Shown in pieces: positions 16,919 through 26,129 of a stretch of 64,000 nucleotides of DNA. A program made the translations under genes and the position numbers. Below the pieces are notes generated by a model, which had not been told where the DNA came from, made no database searches, and saw nothing but the letters and a program-made list of their open reading frames with translations. Source of the stretch: Pseudoduganella lurida (GTDB lineage Bacteria > Pseudomonadota > Gammaproteobacteria > Burkholderiales > Burkholderiaceae_D); assembly GCF_007830455.1 (NCBI RefSeq), contig NZ_VLLB01000006.1:186001-250000 (forward strand), given 5' to 3'. Positions within the stretch are counted from its first letter, which is position 1. Every line of letters starts with the position of its first letter.

Positions 16919-17962
16919 ATGGACATCTCCGAACTGCTCGCCTTCTCCGTGAAGAACAAGGCCTCCGACCTGCACCTGTCCGCCGGCCTGCCGCCGATGA
17001 TCCGCGTGCACGGCGATGTCCGCCGCATCAACCTGCCGCCGCTGGAGCACAAGGACGTGCACGGCATGATCTACGACATCATGAACGACTCGCAGCGCAA
17101 GACCTACGAGGAGATGCTCGAGATCGACTTCAGCTTCGACATCCCGGGCCTGGCGCGTTTCCGCGTGAACGCGTTCAACCAGGAGCGCGGCGCCTCGGCG
17201 GTGCTGCGCACCATCCCGTCCAAGATCCTCACGCTGGAAGACCTGAACGCACCGAAGATCTTCGCCGACTTCGCGCTGAAGCCGCGCGGCCTGGTGCTCG
17301 TCACGGGCCCCACCGGTTCGGGCAAGTCGACCACGCTGGCGGCGATGGTCAACCACCTCAACGAGAACGAGTATGGCCACATCCTCACCATCGAGGATCC
17401 GATCGAGTTCGTGCACGAGTCGAAGAAGTGCCTGATCAACCAGCGCGAGGTCGGGCCGCACACGCTGTCGTTCAACAATGCGCTGCGCTCGGCGCTGCGG
17501 GAAGATCCGGACGCCATCCTGGTCGGCGAGCTGCGCGACCTGGAGACGATCCGCCTGGCGCTGTCCGCCGCCGAGACGGGCCACCTGGTGTTCGGCACGC
17601 TGCACACCTCGTCCGCCGCGAAGACGATCGACCGCATCGTCGACGTGTTCCCCGCCGAAGAGAAGGAGATGGTGCGCGCGATGCTGTCCGAATCGCTGCA
17701 GGCCGTGATCTCGCAGACGCTGCTCAAGACGAAGGACGGCGCCGGCCGCGTGGCCGCCCATGAAATCATGGTGGGCACGCCGGCCATCCGCAACCTGATC
17801 CGCGAAGCGAAGATCGCGCAGATGTATTCGTCGATCCAGACCGGCAGCAATGCCGGCATGCAGACGCTGGACCAGAACCTCACGGACCTGGTGCGCCGCA
17901 ACGTGATCTCGGCCGCCAGCGCCCGCGCCGCCGCCAAGATCCCCGAAAACTTCCCCGGCTAA
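16919..17962 (+). CDS. pilT: Type IV pilus retraction ATPase PilT
   Basis: Hexameric cytoplasmic ATPase that depolymerises type IV pili, needed for twitching and often DNA uptake. The 347-residue protein starts MDISELLAFSVKNKASDLHL; it has the Walker A GPTGSGKSTTLAAM (about residues 131-144), an Asp box ILTIEDPIEFVH, Walker B region AILVGELRDLETI and HLVFGTLHTSSA. Pairing with pilU 20 bases downstream is the standard arrangement. ComF nearby hints at competence, but that is only suggestive. Confidence 0.97.
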   Translation: MDISELLAFSVKNKASDLHLSAGLPPMIRVHGDVRRINLPPLEHKDVHGMIYDIMNDSQRKTYEEMLEIDFSFDIPGLARFRVNAFNQERGASAVLRTIPSKILTLEDLNAPKIFADFALKPRGLVLVTGPTGSGKSTTLAAMVNHLNENEYGHILTIEDPIEFVHESKKCLINQREVGPHTLSFNNALRSALREDPDAILVGELRDLETIRLALSAAETGHLVFGTLHTSSAAKTIDRIVDVFPAEEKEMVRAMLSESLQAVISQTLLKTKDGAGRVAAHEIMVGTPAIRNLIREAKIAQMYSSIQTGSNAGMQTLDQNLTDLVRRNVISAASARAAAKIPENFPG

Positions 17963-17982
17963 GCCAATACAAGGACCCCACC

Positions 17983-19119
17983 ATGGAACGCGACCAGGCA
18001 TCCAAGTTCATGTTCGACCTGCTGCGCCTGATGGTGAACAAGAAGGGGTCGGACCTGTTCGTCACGGCCGGCTTCCCGCCCGCCATCAAGATCGACGGCA
18101 AGCTCACGCCCGTCTCGGCCCAGCCGCTGACGGCCTCGCACACGGCCGATCTGGCCCGCGCCATCATGAACGACAAGCAGGCGGCCGGCTTCGAGCAGAC
18201 CAAGGAAGCCAACTTCGCCATCAGCCCCGGCGACCTGGGGCGCTTCCGCGTCTCGGCCTTCGTGCAGATGAGCGCCGTGGGCATGGTCCTGCGCACCATC
18301 AACAGCTCGATCCCCGTGCTGGATGATCTCGGCCTGCCGGAGGTGCTGAAGGACGTTGTGATGTCCAAGCGCGGCCTGGTGATCATGGTGGGTGCCACCG
18401 GCTCGGGCAAGTCGACGACGCTGGCCGCGATGGTCGGCTACCGCAACGCCAACAGCTACGGCCACATCATCACGATCGAGGACCCGGTGGAATTCGTCCA
18501 CCCGCACCACAACTGCATCGTCACGCAGCGCGAAGTGGGCGTCGACACGGAAGACTGGGAGATCGCGCTGAAGAACACGCTGCGCCAGGCGCCGGACGTG
18601 ATCCAGATCGGCGAGATCCGCGACCGCGAAACGATGGACCACGCCATCGCGTTTGCCGAGACGGGCCACCTGTGCCTGGCCACGCTGCACGCCAACAGCG
18701 CCAACCAGGCGCTCGACCGCATCATCAACTTCTTCCCCGAGGAGCGCCGCCAGCAGCTGCTGATGGACCTGTCGCTGAACCTGAAGGGCATGATCTCGCA
18801 GCGCCTGGTGCCGCTGAAGGAAACCAAGGGCCGCGCGGTGGCCATCGAGATCCTGCTGAACTCCCCGCTGGTGTCGGACCTGATCTTCCAGGGCAAGGTC
18901 CACGAGATCAAGGAGCTCATGAAGAAGTCGCGCGAGCTGGGCATGCAGACCTTCGACCAGTCGCTGTTCGACCTGTACGAGGCGGACCGGATCAGCTACG
19001 AGGATGCGCTGCGCAACGCCGACTCCGTGAACGACCTGCGCCTGGCCATCAAGCTGGAAGGCAAGGACGCGAAAAACCGCGACCTGTCCGCCGGCACGGC
19101 CCACCTGGGCCTCATCTGA
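17983..19119 (+). CDS. pilU: Type IV pilus retraction accessory ATPase PilU
   Basis: PilT paralogue of 378 residues that supports pilus retraction under load. Motifs are GATGSGKSTTLAAM (Walker A), IITIEDPVEFVHPHHNCIVT, IQIGEIRDRETMDHAI and HLCLATLHANSANQALDRI. The N-terminus ASKFMFDLLRLMVNKKGSDL is typical for PilU rather than PilT, as is the longer C-terminal tail. It follows pilT by 20 bases with a good ribosome-binding site and is followed 17 bases later by a glutathione peroxidase gene. Confidence 0.96.
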   Translation: MERDQASKFMFDLLRLMVNKKGSDLFVTAGFPPAIKIDGKLTPVSAQPLTASHTADLARAIMNDKQAAGFEQTKEANFAISPGDLGRFRVSAFVQMSAVGMVLRTINSSIPVLDDLGLPEVLKDVVMSKRGLVIMVGATGSGKSTTLAAMVGYRNANSYGHIITIEDPVEFVHPHHNCIVTQREVGVDTEDWEIALKNTLRQAPDVIQIGEIRDRETMDHAIAFAETGHLCLATLHANSANQALDRIINFFPEERRQQLLMDLSLNLKGMISQRLVPLKETKGRAVAIEILLNSPLVSDLIFQGKVHEIKELMKKSRELGMQTFDQSLFDLYEADRISYEDALRNADSVNDLRLAIKLEGKDAKNRDLSAGTAHLGLI

Positions 19120-19136
19120 AGCGCGCCGGTCCCGCG

Positions 19137-19622
19137 ATGAGCACCGTCTTCGACTTCCCGGCCGTCAGCCTGGCCGGCCAGCCCGTGCACCTGGCGCAGT
19201 ACGACGGCAAGGTGCTGCTGATCGTGAACACCGCCAGCGCCTGCGGCTTTACACCGCAGTACGCGGGCCTGGAGCGGCTGTACCAGCGTTACCGTGCGCA
19301 GGGCTTCGAAGTACTGGCCTTCCCCTGCAACCAGTTCGGTGCCCAGGAGCCGGGCACGCCGGCGGACATCGGTGCGTTCTGCGAGAAGAACTTCGGCGTC
19401 ACCTTTCCCCTGTTCGCCAAGGTGGACGTGAACGGCGCGGCGGCCGATCCGCTGTGGCAGCACCTGAAACATGCAGCACCGGGCGTGCTGGGGACGGAAG
19501 CGATCAAGTGGAATTTTACAAAGTTTCTCATTCGCCGCGACGGCTCCGTTGCACACCGCTATGCGCCGGCCACCCGACCCGAAGAAATCGCCGCCGACAT
19601 CGAAGCACTTTTAGCCAAATAA
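19137..19622 (+). CDS. Glutathione peroxidase-family thiol peroxidase
   Basis: Thioredoxin-fold peroxidase of 161 residues. The catalytic site is cysteine (Cys36 in NTASACGFTPQY) rather than selenocysteine; Gln and Trp partners are in FPCNQFGAQEPG and IKWNFTKFL. A second Cys in ADIGAFCEKNFGVTFPLF could act as the resolving thiol, so many such enzymes use thioredoxin. It lies 17 bases downstream of pilU and may be read through from it. The ATG at 19137 has only a weak ribosome-binding site. Confidence 0.93.
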   Translation: MSTVFDFPAVSLAGQPVHLAQYDGKVLLIVNTASACGFTPQYAGLERLYQRYRAQGFEVLAFPCNQFGAQEPGTPADIGAFCEKNFGVTFPLFAKVDVNGAAADPLWQHLKHAAPGVLGTEAIKWNFTKFLIRRDGSVAHRYAPATRPEEIAADIEALLAK

Positions 19623-19732
19623 GCCATGGCGATTTCATTGAAACGGCGAATCAGCTACGGCGATATTTCCTCAGTACCATATTTCGATCCGATTTCACAA
19701 TCTCATCCATAAGCATTTCATTATAAGTAATA

Positions 19733-22255
19733 ATGACCAGCGGTTATCCCTGTCGATCCGCTATGTCACTGCCTGCATACCTGTTCCGCCGCTGGATGAA
19801 GATGGGCCTGTACGCCCGCCTGTTCGTGCCGATTACCGTACTGATCGTCACCATCGTCAGCCTCCGCTACACGCTGTTGGTCGAATCCGAATCGGCCCAG
19901 GCACGCCACCAGTTCGCGCTCGAATCCCAGCAGACGCTGTCCCGCCTGCTGCAGCAGGCGCGCATCGCCATCGATGTGAATGACGCGGCGCTGCTGTCCG
20001 CACAACTGCAGGGCGCGCTCACGGAAAGCCACGCGCTGACCACCGTCACATGGAGTGCCGCCGGCCACGCGACCCGGGTGCAGCAGGCCGGCACGCAGCC
20101 CGCCTACCCTAACTGGTTTCCCCGCATGGCCAGCATCGCGCCGATCGACTACGTGGTGCCCGTGCAGGCGGCAGGCGAGCTGCATGCCGCCTTCAGTCCC
20201 ACGCCCGCGCTGAACGCCGCCTGGCGCGCGCTGCGCAAGCAGGTGCTTGTCACCCTCCTCAACATCTTCCTCATCTATTCGCTGCTTGGCCTGATGATCC
20301 ATGTCACGCGCCGCATGATGCGCCACGTGGTGGCCGCCACGCGCGCGTTCCGCGACGGCGACCTGTCCGTGCGCCTGCCGGTGCGCGGCTTTCCGGAAGT
20401 GCGCGAACTGGCCACCACCTTCAATGGCATGGCGGCGCGCATCCAGGAACTGATGGGCAGCCTGCATGCGGAGAAGGAACGCATCGAAGTCACGCTTGCC
20501 TCGATCGGCGACGCCGTCATCGCCACCGGCCCGGGCGGCCTTGTCCTCACGATGAACCGCACCGCCGAACGGCTCACCGGCTTCACGGCCGCCGAAGCAC
20601 AGGGCCGCGCACTGCACGGCGTGTTCACGCTGGCGAACAACTTCGGCCAGCACACGCTATTGAAAACGCTGTCAGCCATCGAGGCCGGCGGTCCGGTGGT
20701 CACGGCGCGCGACCAGAGCCTGCGCAATCGCCGCGGCGAGCGCTACACGGTGGAATACACGGCCGCGCCGATCCGCCACGAGGACACCCCGGCGGAGCAG
20801 GCCTCGCCCGGCATCGTGCTGGTGTTCCGCGACGTGAGCGAGAGGCGCCACCTGATGCAGCAGATGTCGTGGCAGAGCCATCACGATGTGCTGACGGGGC
20901 TGCCGAACCGCACGGCGCTGGAACCCCGCTTCGAACACGAGATCGCGCGTGCCCGCGACGAGCAGGTGCTGCTGGCCGTGTGCCTGTTCGACCTGGACCA
21001 CTTCCGCCTGGTGAACGACAGCGGTGGCCAGGGCCTGGGCGACGAGGTGCTCAAGCAGGCCGCCAGCCGGCTGCACGATTTCGCCGGCGCGCATCACTAC
21101 GTGGCGCGCCTGGGCGGCGACGAGTTCGTGCTGCTGCTGCGCGACCAGGCCAGCCGCGCCGACGTGGAGCGGGCGCTGGAGCGCCTGATGCAGTCGCTGG
21201 CCCGCGTCTACCATGCCGGTGGCCGCGCGATCCCGCTCACGGCCAGTGCCGGCGTGGCACTGTGCACCGGCGCGGAACTGAGCGCGGACCACCTGCTGCG
21301 CCATGCCGACCAGGCGCTGTACCAGGCCAAGATGCAGGGTCGCAGCAAGGTGCACTTCTTCGACGCGGCGGCGGACGAGCAGGTGCGCACCCACCACAAC
21401 CGGCGCACCGAAGTGCGCGAGGCGCTGCTGGCGGACCAGCTGCGCCTGTTCTACCAGCCGAAGGTGAACCTGCGCGACGGCCGCGTGGTCGGCATGGAGG
21501 CGCTGCTGCGCTGGCAGCATCCGGCGCGGGGCCTGCTGGCGCCGCTCGAATTCCTGCCCGCCATCGAGCATACGGACCTGATCGCGGACATCGGCGAATG
21601 GGTGCTGCGGCGCGCGCTGGCGCAGGTGGAGCAGTGGTGCGCGGCCGGCCGCGAATGGGCCGTCAGCGTGAACATCGCGGCGCGCCATTTCCAGCGGCCC
21701 GACTTCGTGCGGCAGCTGCGCGCCATCCTCGACGAATTCCCCGGCGTGCCGCCCCGGCTGCTGCAGCTGGAGATCCTGGAATCGTCGGCCCTGCACGACG
21801 TGGCGCATGTGCGCGCCATCATGCAGGAGTGCCAGGCCTTCGGCATCCGCTTCGCGCTGGACGATTTCGGCACCGGCTACTCGTCGATGTCGTACCTGAA
21901 GCGCCTGCCGGCGGACGTGCTGAAGATCGACCAGGGGTTCGTGCGCAACATGCTGGAGGACCGCGACGACCTGCACCTGGTCTCGGCCGTCATCGGCCTG
22001 GCGCGTGCCTTCAACCGCGGCGTGATCGCGGAAGGCGTGGAAACGGTGGCGCACGGCGAGCTGCTGATCCGGCTCGGCTGCGATCTCGCGCAGGGCTACG
22101 GCATCGCGCGCCCCATGCCGCCGGACGACGTGCCGGCATGGGCCGATGGCTTCGTGGCCGCGCCCGAGTGGATCAGCGCCAGCCTGCAGGAGCCACTGGC
22201 CGCGCCGTGGAGCGAGACGGCCCTGGCACGCCTGCCGCAGTTCGTCGGCAGCTAG
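19733..22255 (+). CDS. HAMP-PAS-GGDEF-EAL cyclic-di-GMP protein
   Basis: Membrane signalling protein of 840 residues. A first helix (LFVPITVLIVTIVSL) and a second near residues 170-192 flank a periplasmic domain; then come HAMP (to about 250), PAS (about 255-375), GGDEF and EAL. The diguanylate cyclase site is intact (RLGGDEFVLLL, about residue 461), and the phosphodiesterase domain retains EALLRWQHP and DDFGTGYSSMSYLKRLP (EAL about residue 587). Either activity is possible. Starts at 19763 (MSLPAYLF) or at the MKMGLYARL methionines are also plausible, because 19733 has no ribosome-binding site. Proximity to pilTU suggests motility control. Confidence 0.93.
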   Translation: MTSGYPCRSAMSLPAYLFRRWMKMGLYARLFVPITVLIVTIVSLRYTLLVESESAQARHQFALESQQTLSRLLQQARIAIDVNDAALLSAQLQGALTESHALTTVTWSAAGHATRVQQAGTQPAYPNWFPRMASIAPIDYVVPVQAAGELHAAFSPTPALNAAWRALRKQVLVTLLNIFLIYSLLGLMIHVTRRMMRHVVAATRAFRDGDLSVRLPVRGFPEVRELATTFNGMAARIQELMGSLHAEKERIEVTLASIGDAVIATGPGGLVLTMNRTAERLTGFTAAEAQGRALHGVFTLANNFGQHTLLKTLSAIEAGGPVVTARDQSLRNRRGERYTVEYTAAPIRHEDTPAEQASPGIVLVFRDVSERRHLMQQMSWQSHHDVLTGLPNRTALEPRFEHEIARARDEQVLLAVCLFDLDHFRLVNDSGGQGLGDEVLKQAASRLHDFAGAHHYVARLGGDEFVLLLRDQASRADVERALERLMQSLARVYHAGGRAIPLTASAGVALCTGAELSADHLLRHADQALYQAKMQGRSKVHFFDAAADEQVRTHHNRRTEVREALLADQLRLFYQPKVNLRDGRVVGMEALLRWQHPARGLLAPLEFLPAIEHTDLIADIGEWVLRRALAQVEQWCAAGREWAVSVNIAARHFQRPDFVRQLRAILDEFPGVPPRLLQLEILESSALHDVAHVRAIMQECQAFGIRFALDDFGTGYSSMSYLKRLPADVLKIDQGFVRNMLEDRDDLHLVSAVIGLARAFNRGVIAEGVETVAHGELLIRLGCDLAQGYGIARPMPPDDVPAWADGFVAAPEWISASLQEPLAAPWSETALARLPQFVGS

Positions 22256-22283
22256 GCCCCGCCACGGTCATCCGGCCAGGCGA

Positions 22284-23501
22284 TCAGGCGATCAGGCGGT
22301 CCACCAGCTCGATCCAGTGCTCCACCGGCGTGCCGGTGCCCGACTGCAGGTGATGGATGCAGCCCACGTTGGCCGACACGATGCGCGGGACATCCGTCTC
22401 CGCCAGGTTCGCCAGCTTGCGGTCGCGCAGCTGCGTGGCCAGTTCCGGATGCAGCAGCGAGTAGGTGCCGGCCGACCCGCAGCACAGGTGCGCATCGGCA
22501 CACAGCCGCACCTCGACACCCAATGCGCGCAGCAGCCCTTCCACCGCGCCGCGGATCTGCTGGCCGTGCTGCAGCGTGCAGGGCGGGTGATAGGCGACAG
22601 GACCGCCCTCCCCCTTCACGCGCCCTACCAGCCGGGCCTCGAAGGCAGGCAGCACTTCGGCCAGGTCGCGCGTCAATGACGAGATGCGCGCGGCCTTGGC
22701 GGCATAGGCCGGATCGTGCGCCAGCAGGTGGCCGTATTCCTTGACGGTGACGCCGCAGCCGGAGGCCGTCATCACGATCGCCTCGACCTGGTCGACGTGA
22801 GGCCACCACGCATCGATATTGCGGCGCATGTGTTCCAGGCCGCCGGCCTGGTCGTTCATGTGGAAGCGCACGGCGCCGCAGCAGCCGGCCTGCGGTGCCG
22901 CCATCAGCTGCACGCCGACCGCATCGAGCACGCGCGCGGTGGCGGCATTGATGTTCGGCGCGAGACCGGGCTGCACGCAGCCTGCCAGCACCAGCATCTT
23001 GCGCTCGTGGGTGCGCGTGGGCCAGGGCGATGCAGGCTGCCGCGGCGGCACCTTGTCCTGCAGTGCCGGCGACAGCAGCGGCCGGCGCAGCTGCCCCGCA
23101 CGCAGCGCCGGCGTGAACAGCGCCTTGCGCGACAGGCCCTCCTTCAGCACCCAGCGGCGGATGCGGTCCGGCAGCTTGCGCGGCACGCGCTGTTCGACGA
23201 TGTCGCGCCCGATGTCCGCCAGGCGGCCATAGCGCACACCGGACGGACAGGTACTCTCGCAGTTGCGGCAGGTGAGGCAGCGGTCCAGATGCAGCTGCGT
23301 GCTGCGCGTGACGGGCGCGCCTTCCAGTACCTGTTTGATCAGGTAGATGCGGCCGCGCGGGCCATCGAGCTCGTCGCCCAGCAGCTGGTAGGTGGGACAG
23401 GTGGCCGTGCAGAAGCCGCAGTGCACGCAGGCGCGCAGGATGCTTTCCGCCTCGTCACCGGCCGGCGTGCCCTGGATGAAATCGGCGAGATTGGTTTGCA
23501 T
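22284..23501 (-). CDS. glcF: Glycolate oxidase iron-sulfur subunit
   Basis: 405-residue electron-transfer subunit of the membrane-associated glycolate dehydrogenase. Two 4Fe-4S sites are seen: CVHCGFCTATCPTY and CLTCRNCESTCPSG. Two CCG-type domains follow (AGCVQPG with QAGCCGAV, and HPPCTLQH with HLCCGSAGTY). The ATG at 23501 was chosen over a much longer reading because MQTNLADFIQGTPAG begins the family alignment. Third gene of the minus-strand glcD-glcE-glcF operon, 14 bases after glcE. Confidence 0.95.
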   Translation of the reverse strand: MQTNLADFIQGTPAGDEAESILRACVHCGFCTATCPTYQLLGDELDGPRGRIYLIKQVLEGAPVTRSTQLHLDRCLTCRNCESTCPSGVRYGRLADIGRDIVEQRVPRKLPDRIRRWVLKEGLSRKALFTPALRAGQLRRPLLSPALQDKVPPRQPASPWPTRTHERKMLVLAGCVQPGLAPNINAATARVLDAVGVQLMAAPQAGCCGAVRFHMNDQAGGLEHMRRNIDAWWPHVDQVEAIVMTASGCGVTVKEYGHLLAHDPAYAAKAARISSLTRDLAEVLPAFEARLVGRVKGEGGPVAYHPPCTLQHGQQIRGAVEGLLRALGVEVRLCADAHLCCGSAGTYSLLHPELATQLRDRKLANLAETDVPRIVSANVGCIHHLQSGTGTPVEHWIELVDRLIA

Positions 23502-23515
23502 GGGAGCAGTGGAAA

Positions 23516-24559
23516 TCAGTTCATCCGGCCGCGGTGGAAGATGCCGGCCGGGTCGAACGTGGCGCGCAGCCGCGCGTGGATGGCATCGACCGCCGGTGCC
23601 AATGGATGGAACACGCCGGCGGACTTGTCGGCGGCGCGGTACAGCGTGGCGTGGCCGCCCGCAGCAGCCACCGTGCGGCGGATCTCGCTGGCGCTGGCAT
23701 GGACATCGCCGAGCCAGCGCTGCGCACCGCCCCACTCGATCAGCTGCTCGCCGCCCAGCACCAGCGCGCTGGCATTCGGCGGCACGGAGAGGCGCCACAG
23801 GGGCGACCTGCCGAAGAAGCAGTACGCCTGGTCGCGCAGCGCCGTCCAGAATGTCTCGCCATCCGTCACGCGCTCGCCACCGAGCCGGCGCACTGCCGCA
23901 TCGACAGCCGCATCGGCACCGGAGAGGCGCACCGTCAGCAGGCCGGCATGCCAGCAGCTGGCCGACAGCGGCAGCGGCTGGCCGCCCCATTCGTTCAGCC
24001 GGCGCAGCGCGGTGATTTCATCGAGCTCGAAGCGCAGGGTGGTTTCGCACAGCGGCACCGGCAGCACCTTCAGTGACACCTGCGTGATCAGCCCCAGCGT
24101 GCCGAGCGAACCGGCCAGCAGGCGCGACACGTCGTAGCCCGCCACGTTCTTCATCACCTGGCCGCCGAAGTTGAGCAGCTCGCCCCTGCCGTCCATCAGC
24201 TGCGCGCCCAGCACGAAGTCGCGGAGGGCACCGGCCGTGGCGCGGCGCGGGCCGGACATGCCTGCCGCGACCACGCCGCCGATGGTGGAGCCGGCGCCGA
24301 AGCGCGGCGGCTCGAAGGCCAGCATCTGCCGCTCGCCCGCCAGCACCCGCTCGATCTCCGCCAGCGGCGTGCCGCAGCGTGCCGTGATCACCAGCTCCGT
24401 CGGCTCGTAGTCGACGATGCCGGCGTGCGCGCGCGTGTCGAGCGGCGCGCCTGCAAGCGGGCCGCCATACCAGTCCTTGGTGCCGCCGCCCACGATGCGC
24501 AGTGGCGTCGCCGAAGCGCTGGCGGACCGGATGCGGTCGCGGAAATCGTCGAGGCTCAT
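23516..24559 (-). CDS. glcE: Glycolate oxidase FAD-binding subunit
   Basis: 347-residue FAD-binding PCMH-type subunit required with GlcD and GlcF for glycolate dehydrogenase activity. Visible: PLRIVGGGTKDWYGG at residues 19-33, GSTIGGVVAAGMSGPRRA, and GQVMKNVAGYDVSRLLAGSLGTLGLITQVSL in the second FAD-contact region. No Shine-Dalgarno sequence precedes the start; instead the first 14 bases are preceded by two further near-copies that form mini-ORFs (see 24546-24587), suggesting reinitiation from glcD. Confidence 0.94.
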   Translation of the reverse strand: MSLDDFRDRIRSASASATPLRIVGGGTKDWYGGPLAGAPLDTRAHAGIVDYEPTELVITARCGTPLAEIERVLAGERQMLAFEPPRFGAGSTIGGVVAAGMSGPRRATAGALRDFVLGAQLMDGRGELLNFGGQVMKNVAGYDVSRLLAGSLGTLGLITQVSLKVLPVPLCETTLRFELDEITALRRLNEWGGQPLPLSASCWHAGLLTVRLSGADAAVDAAVRRLGGERVTDGETFWTALRDQAYCFFGRSPLWRLSVPPNASALVLGGEQLIEWGGAQRWLGDVHASASEIRRTVAAAGGHATLYRAADKSAGVFHPLAPAVDAIHARLRATFDPAGIFHRGRMN

Positions 24560-24587
24560 GGGTCGAGGCTCATGGTTCGAGGTTCAT
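24546..24587 (-). repeat. Triplicated 14-bp start region of glcE
   Basis: Three 14-bp units on the minus strand (ATGAACCTCGAACC, ATGAGCCTCGACCC, ATGAGCCTCGACGA). The last is the glcE start. Each earlier ATG opens a five-codon ORF whose TGA overlaps the next ATG. Confidence 0.9.
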
Positions 24588-24590
24588 CGT

Positions 24591-26060
24591 TCAAAACCGC
24601 GGCAGGTCGGGATGGGGCAGCGCGCCATGCTTCACGTGCAGGCGGCCAAATTCGGCGCAGCGGTGCAGCGTGGGGATGGCCTTGTTCGGATTGAGCAGGC
24701 CGGCCGGGTCGAAGGCGTGCTTGACGCCGAAGAAGGCCGTCAGTTCGGCCGGGCGGAACTGCACGCACATCGAATCGATCTTCTCGATGCCCACGCCATG
24801 CTCGCCCGTGATGGTGCCGCCCACGGCCACGCACAGCGCCAGGATCTCGGCGCCGAACGCTTCCGCGCGCGCCAGTTCATCGGGCCGGTTCGCATCGAAC
24901 AGGATCAGGGGATGCAGGTTGCCGTCGCCGGCATGGAATACATTGGCGCAGCGCAGCGCGTACTTCACTTCCATCTGCGCGATGCCGGCCAGCACATGGG
25001 CCAGGTGCTTGCGGGGGATGGTGCCGTCCATGCAGTAGTAATCGGGCGAGATGCGGCCGGCGGCGGGAAAGGCGTTCTTGCGGCCGGACCAGAAGCGCAG
25101 GCGCTCGGCCTCGCTGGTGGAGACGGTGATGGCGCCCGCGCCGGCTTCGCGCAGCACGGCGCTCATGCGCGCGATCTCGTCCTCCACCTCTTCCGGCGTG
25201 CCGTCCGCCTCGCACAGCAGGATCGCCGCCGCATCGAGATCGTAGCCGGCGTTCACGAACGGTTCGACCATGCGCGACGACGTGCGGTCCATCATTTCCA
25301 GCCCCGCCGGAATGATGCCGGCCGCGATCACGCTGGCCACCGCATTCGCGCCGGTGACGATGTCGCCGAACGAGGCCATGATCACCCGCGCCACGGCCGG
25401 TTTCGGCACCAGCTTCACCGTCACTTCCGTAACGATGCCCAGCATGCCTTCCGAGCCGATGAACACGGCCAGCAGGTCGAGGCCCGGCGCATCGAGCGCT
25501 TCGCTGCCCAGTTCGACGATCTCGCCATCGATGGTGGCCACGCGCACGCGCAGCACGTTGTGCACCGTGAGGCCGTACTTCAGGCAGTGCACGCCGCCGG
25601 AGTTTTCCGCCACGTTGCCGCCGATCGTGCAGGCGATCTGCGACGACGGATCGGGCGCGTAATACAGCCCGTACGGCGCGGCCGCCTCCGAGATCGCCAG
25701 GTTGCGCACGCCGGGCTGCACGACGGCCGTGCGGGACATGGCATCGAGCCGCACGATGCGGTTCAGCTTCGCGGTCGATAGCACCACGCCATCCTCCATC
25801 GGCATCGCGCCGCCCGACAGGCCCGTGCCGGCGCCGCGCGGCACCACCGGCACCCCGTGGCCGCGGCACACGTCCAGTACGGCCAGCACCTGCATCTCGT
25901 CCTCCGGCAGCGCCACGGCCAGCGGCGGCTGGCGGAATGCCGACAGGCCGTCGCATTCGTACGGGCGCGTGTCCTCGAGCCGGAACAGCACGCAGCCGAC
26001 GGGCAGCACGGCCTGCAAGGCGCTGACGATGGGGGGCGGATGGTCGAACTGGGCGCGCAT
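24591..26060 (-). CDS. glcD: Glycolate oxidase FAD-linked catalytic subunit
   Basis: 489-residue flavoprotein of the FAD-linked oxidase family that oxidises glycolate to glyoxylate. The PCMH FAD site is VVPRGAGTGLSGGAMP, followed by GNVAENSGGVHCLKYG and FIGSEGMLGIVTEVTVKLVP; the C-terminal part has NVFHAGDGNLHPLILFD and GGTITGEHGVGIEKID. The ATG at 26060 begins MRAQFDHPP and removes an unsupported 12-residue extension. First gene of the glc operon, divergent from an adenosyltransferase gene; no glcC regulator is present. Confidence 0.95.
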   Translation of the reverse strand: MRAQFDHPPPIVSALQAVLPVGCVLFRLEDTRPYECDGLSAFRQPPLAVALPEDEMQVLAVLDVCRGHGVPVVPRGAGTGLSGGAMPMEDGVVLSTAKLNRIVRLDAMSRTAVVQPGVRNLAISEAAAPYGLYYAPDPSSQIACTIGGNVAENSGGVHCLKYGLTVHNVLRVRVATIDGEIVELGSEALDAPGLDLLAVFIGSEGMLGIVTEVTVKLVPKPAVARVIMASFGDIVTGANAVASVIAAGIIPAGLEMMDRTSSRMVEPFVNAGYDLDAAAILLCEADGTPEEVEDEIARMSAVLREAGAGAITVSTSEAERLRFWSGRKNAFPAAGRISPDYYCMDGTIPRKHLAHVLAGIAQMEVKYALRCANVFHAGDGNLHPLILFDANRPDELARAEAFGAEILALCVAVGGTITGEHGVGIEKIDSMCVQFRPAELTAFFGVKHAFDPAGLLNPNKAIPTLHRCAEFGRLHVKHGALPHPDLPRF

Positions 26061-26129
26061 GAGCCGATTGTAGGGCAATCTGGCGTATCCTCGCACGATT
26101 CAAACCACTTACACGGACATGGAGACCCT

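Noticed and set aside
22284-23990. 568-codon version of glcF reaching into glcE
   Set aside because: The first 163 codons are a shifted frame of glcE; the family start MQTNLADF is at 23501.
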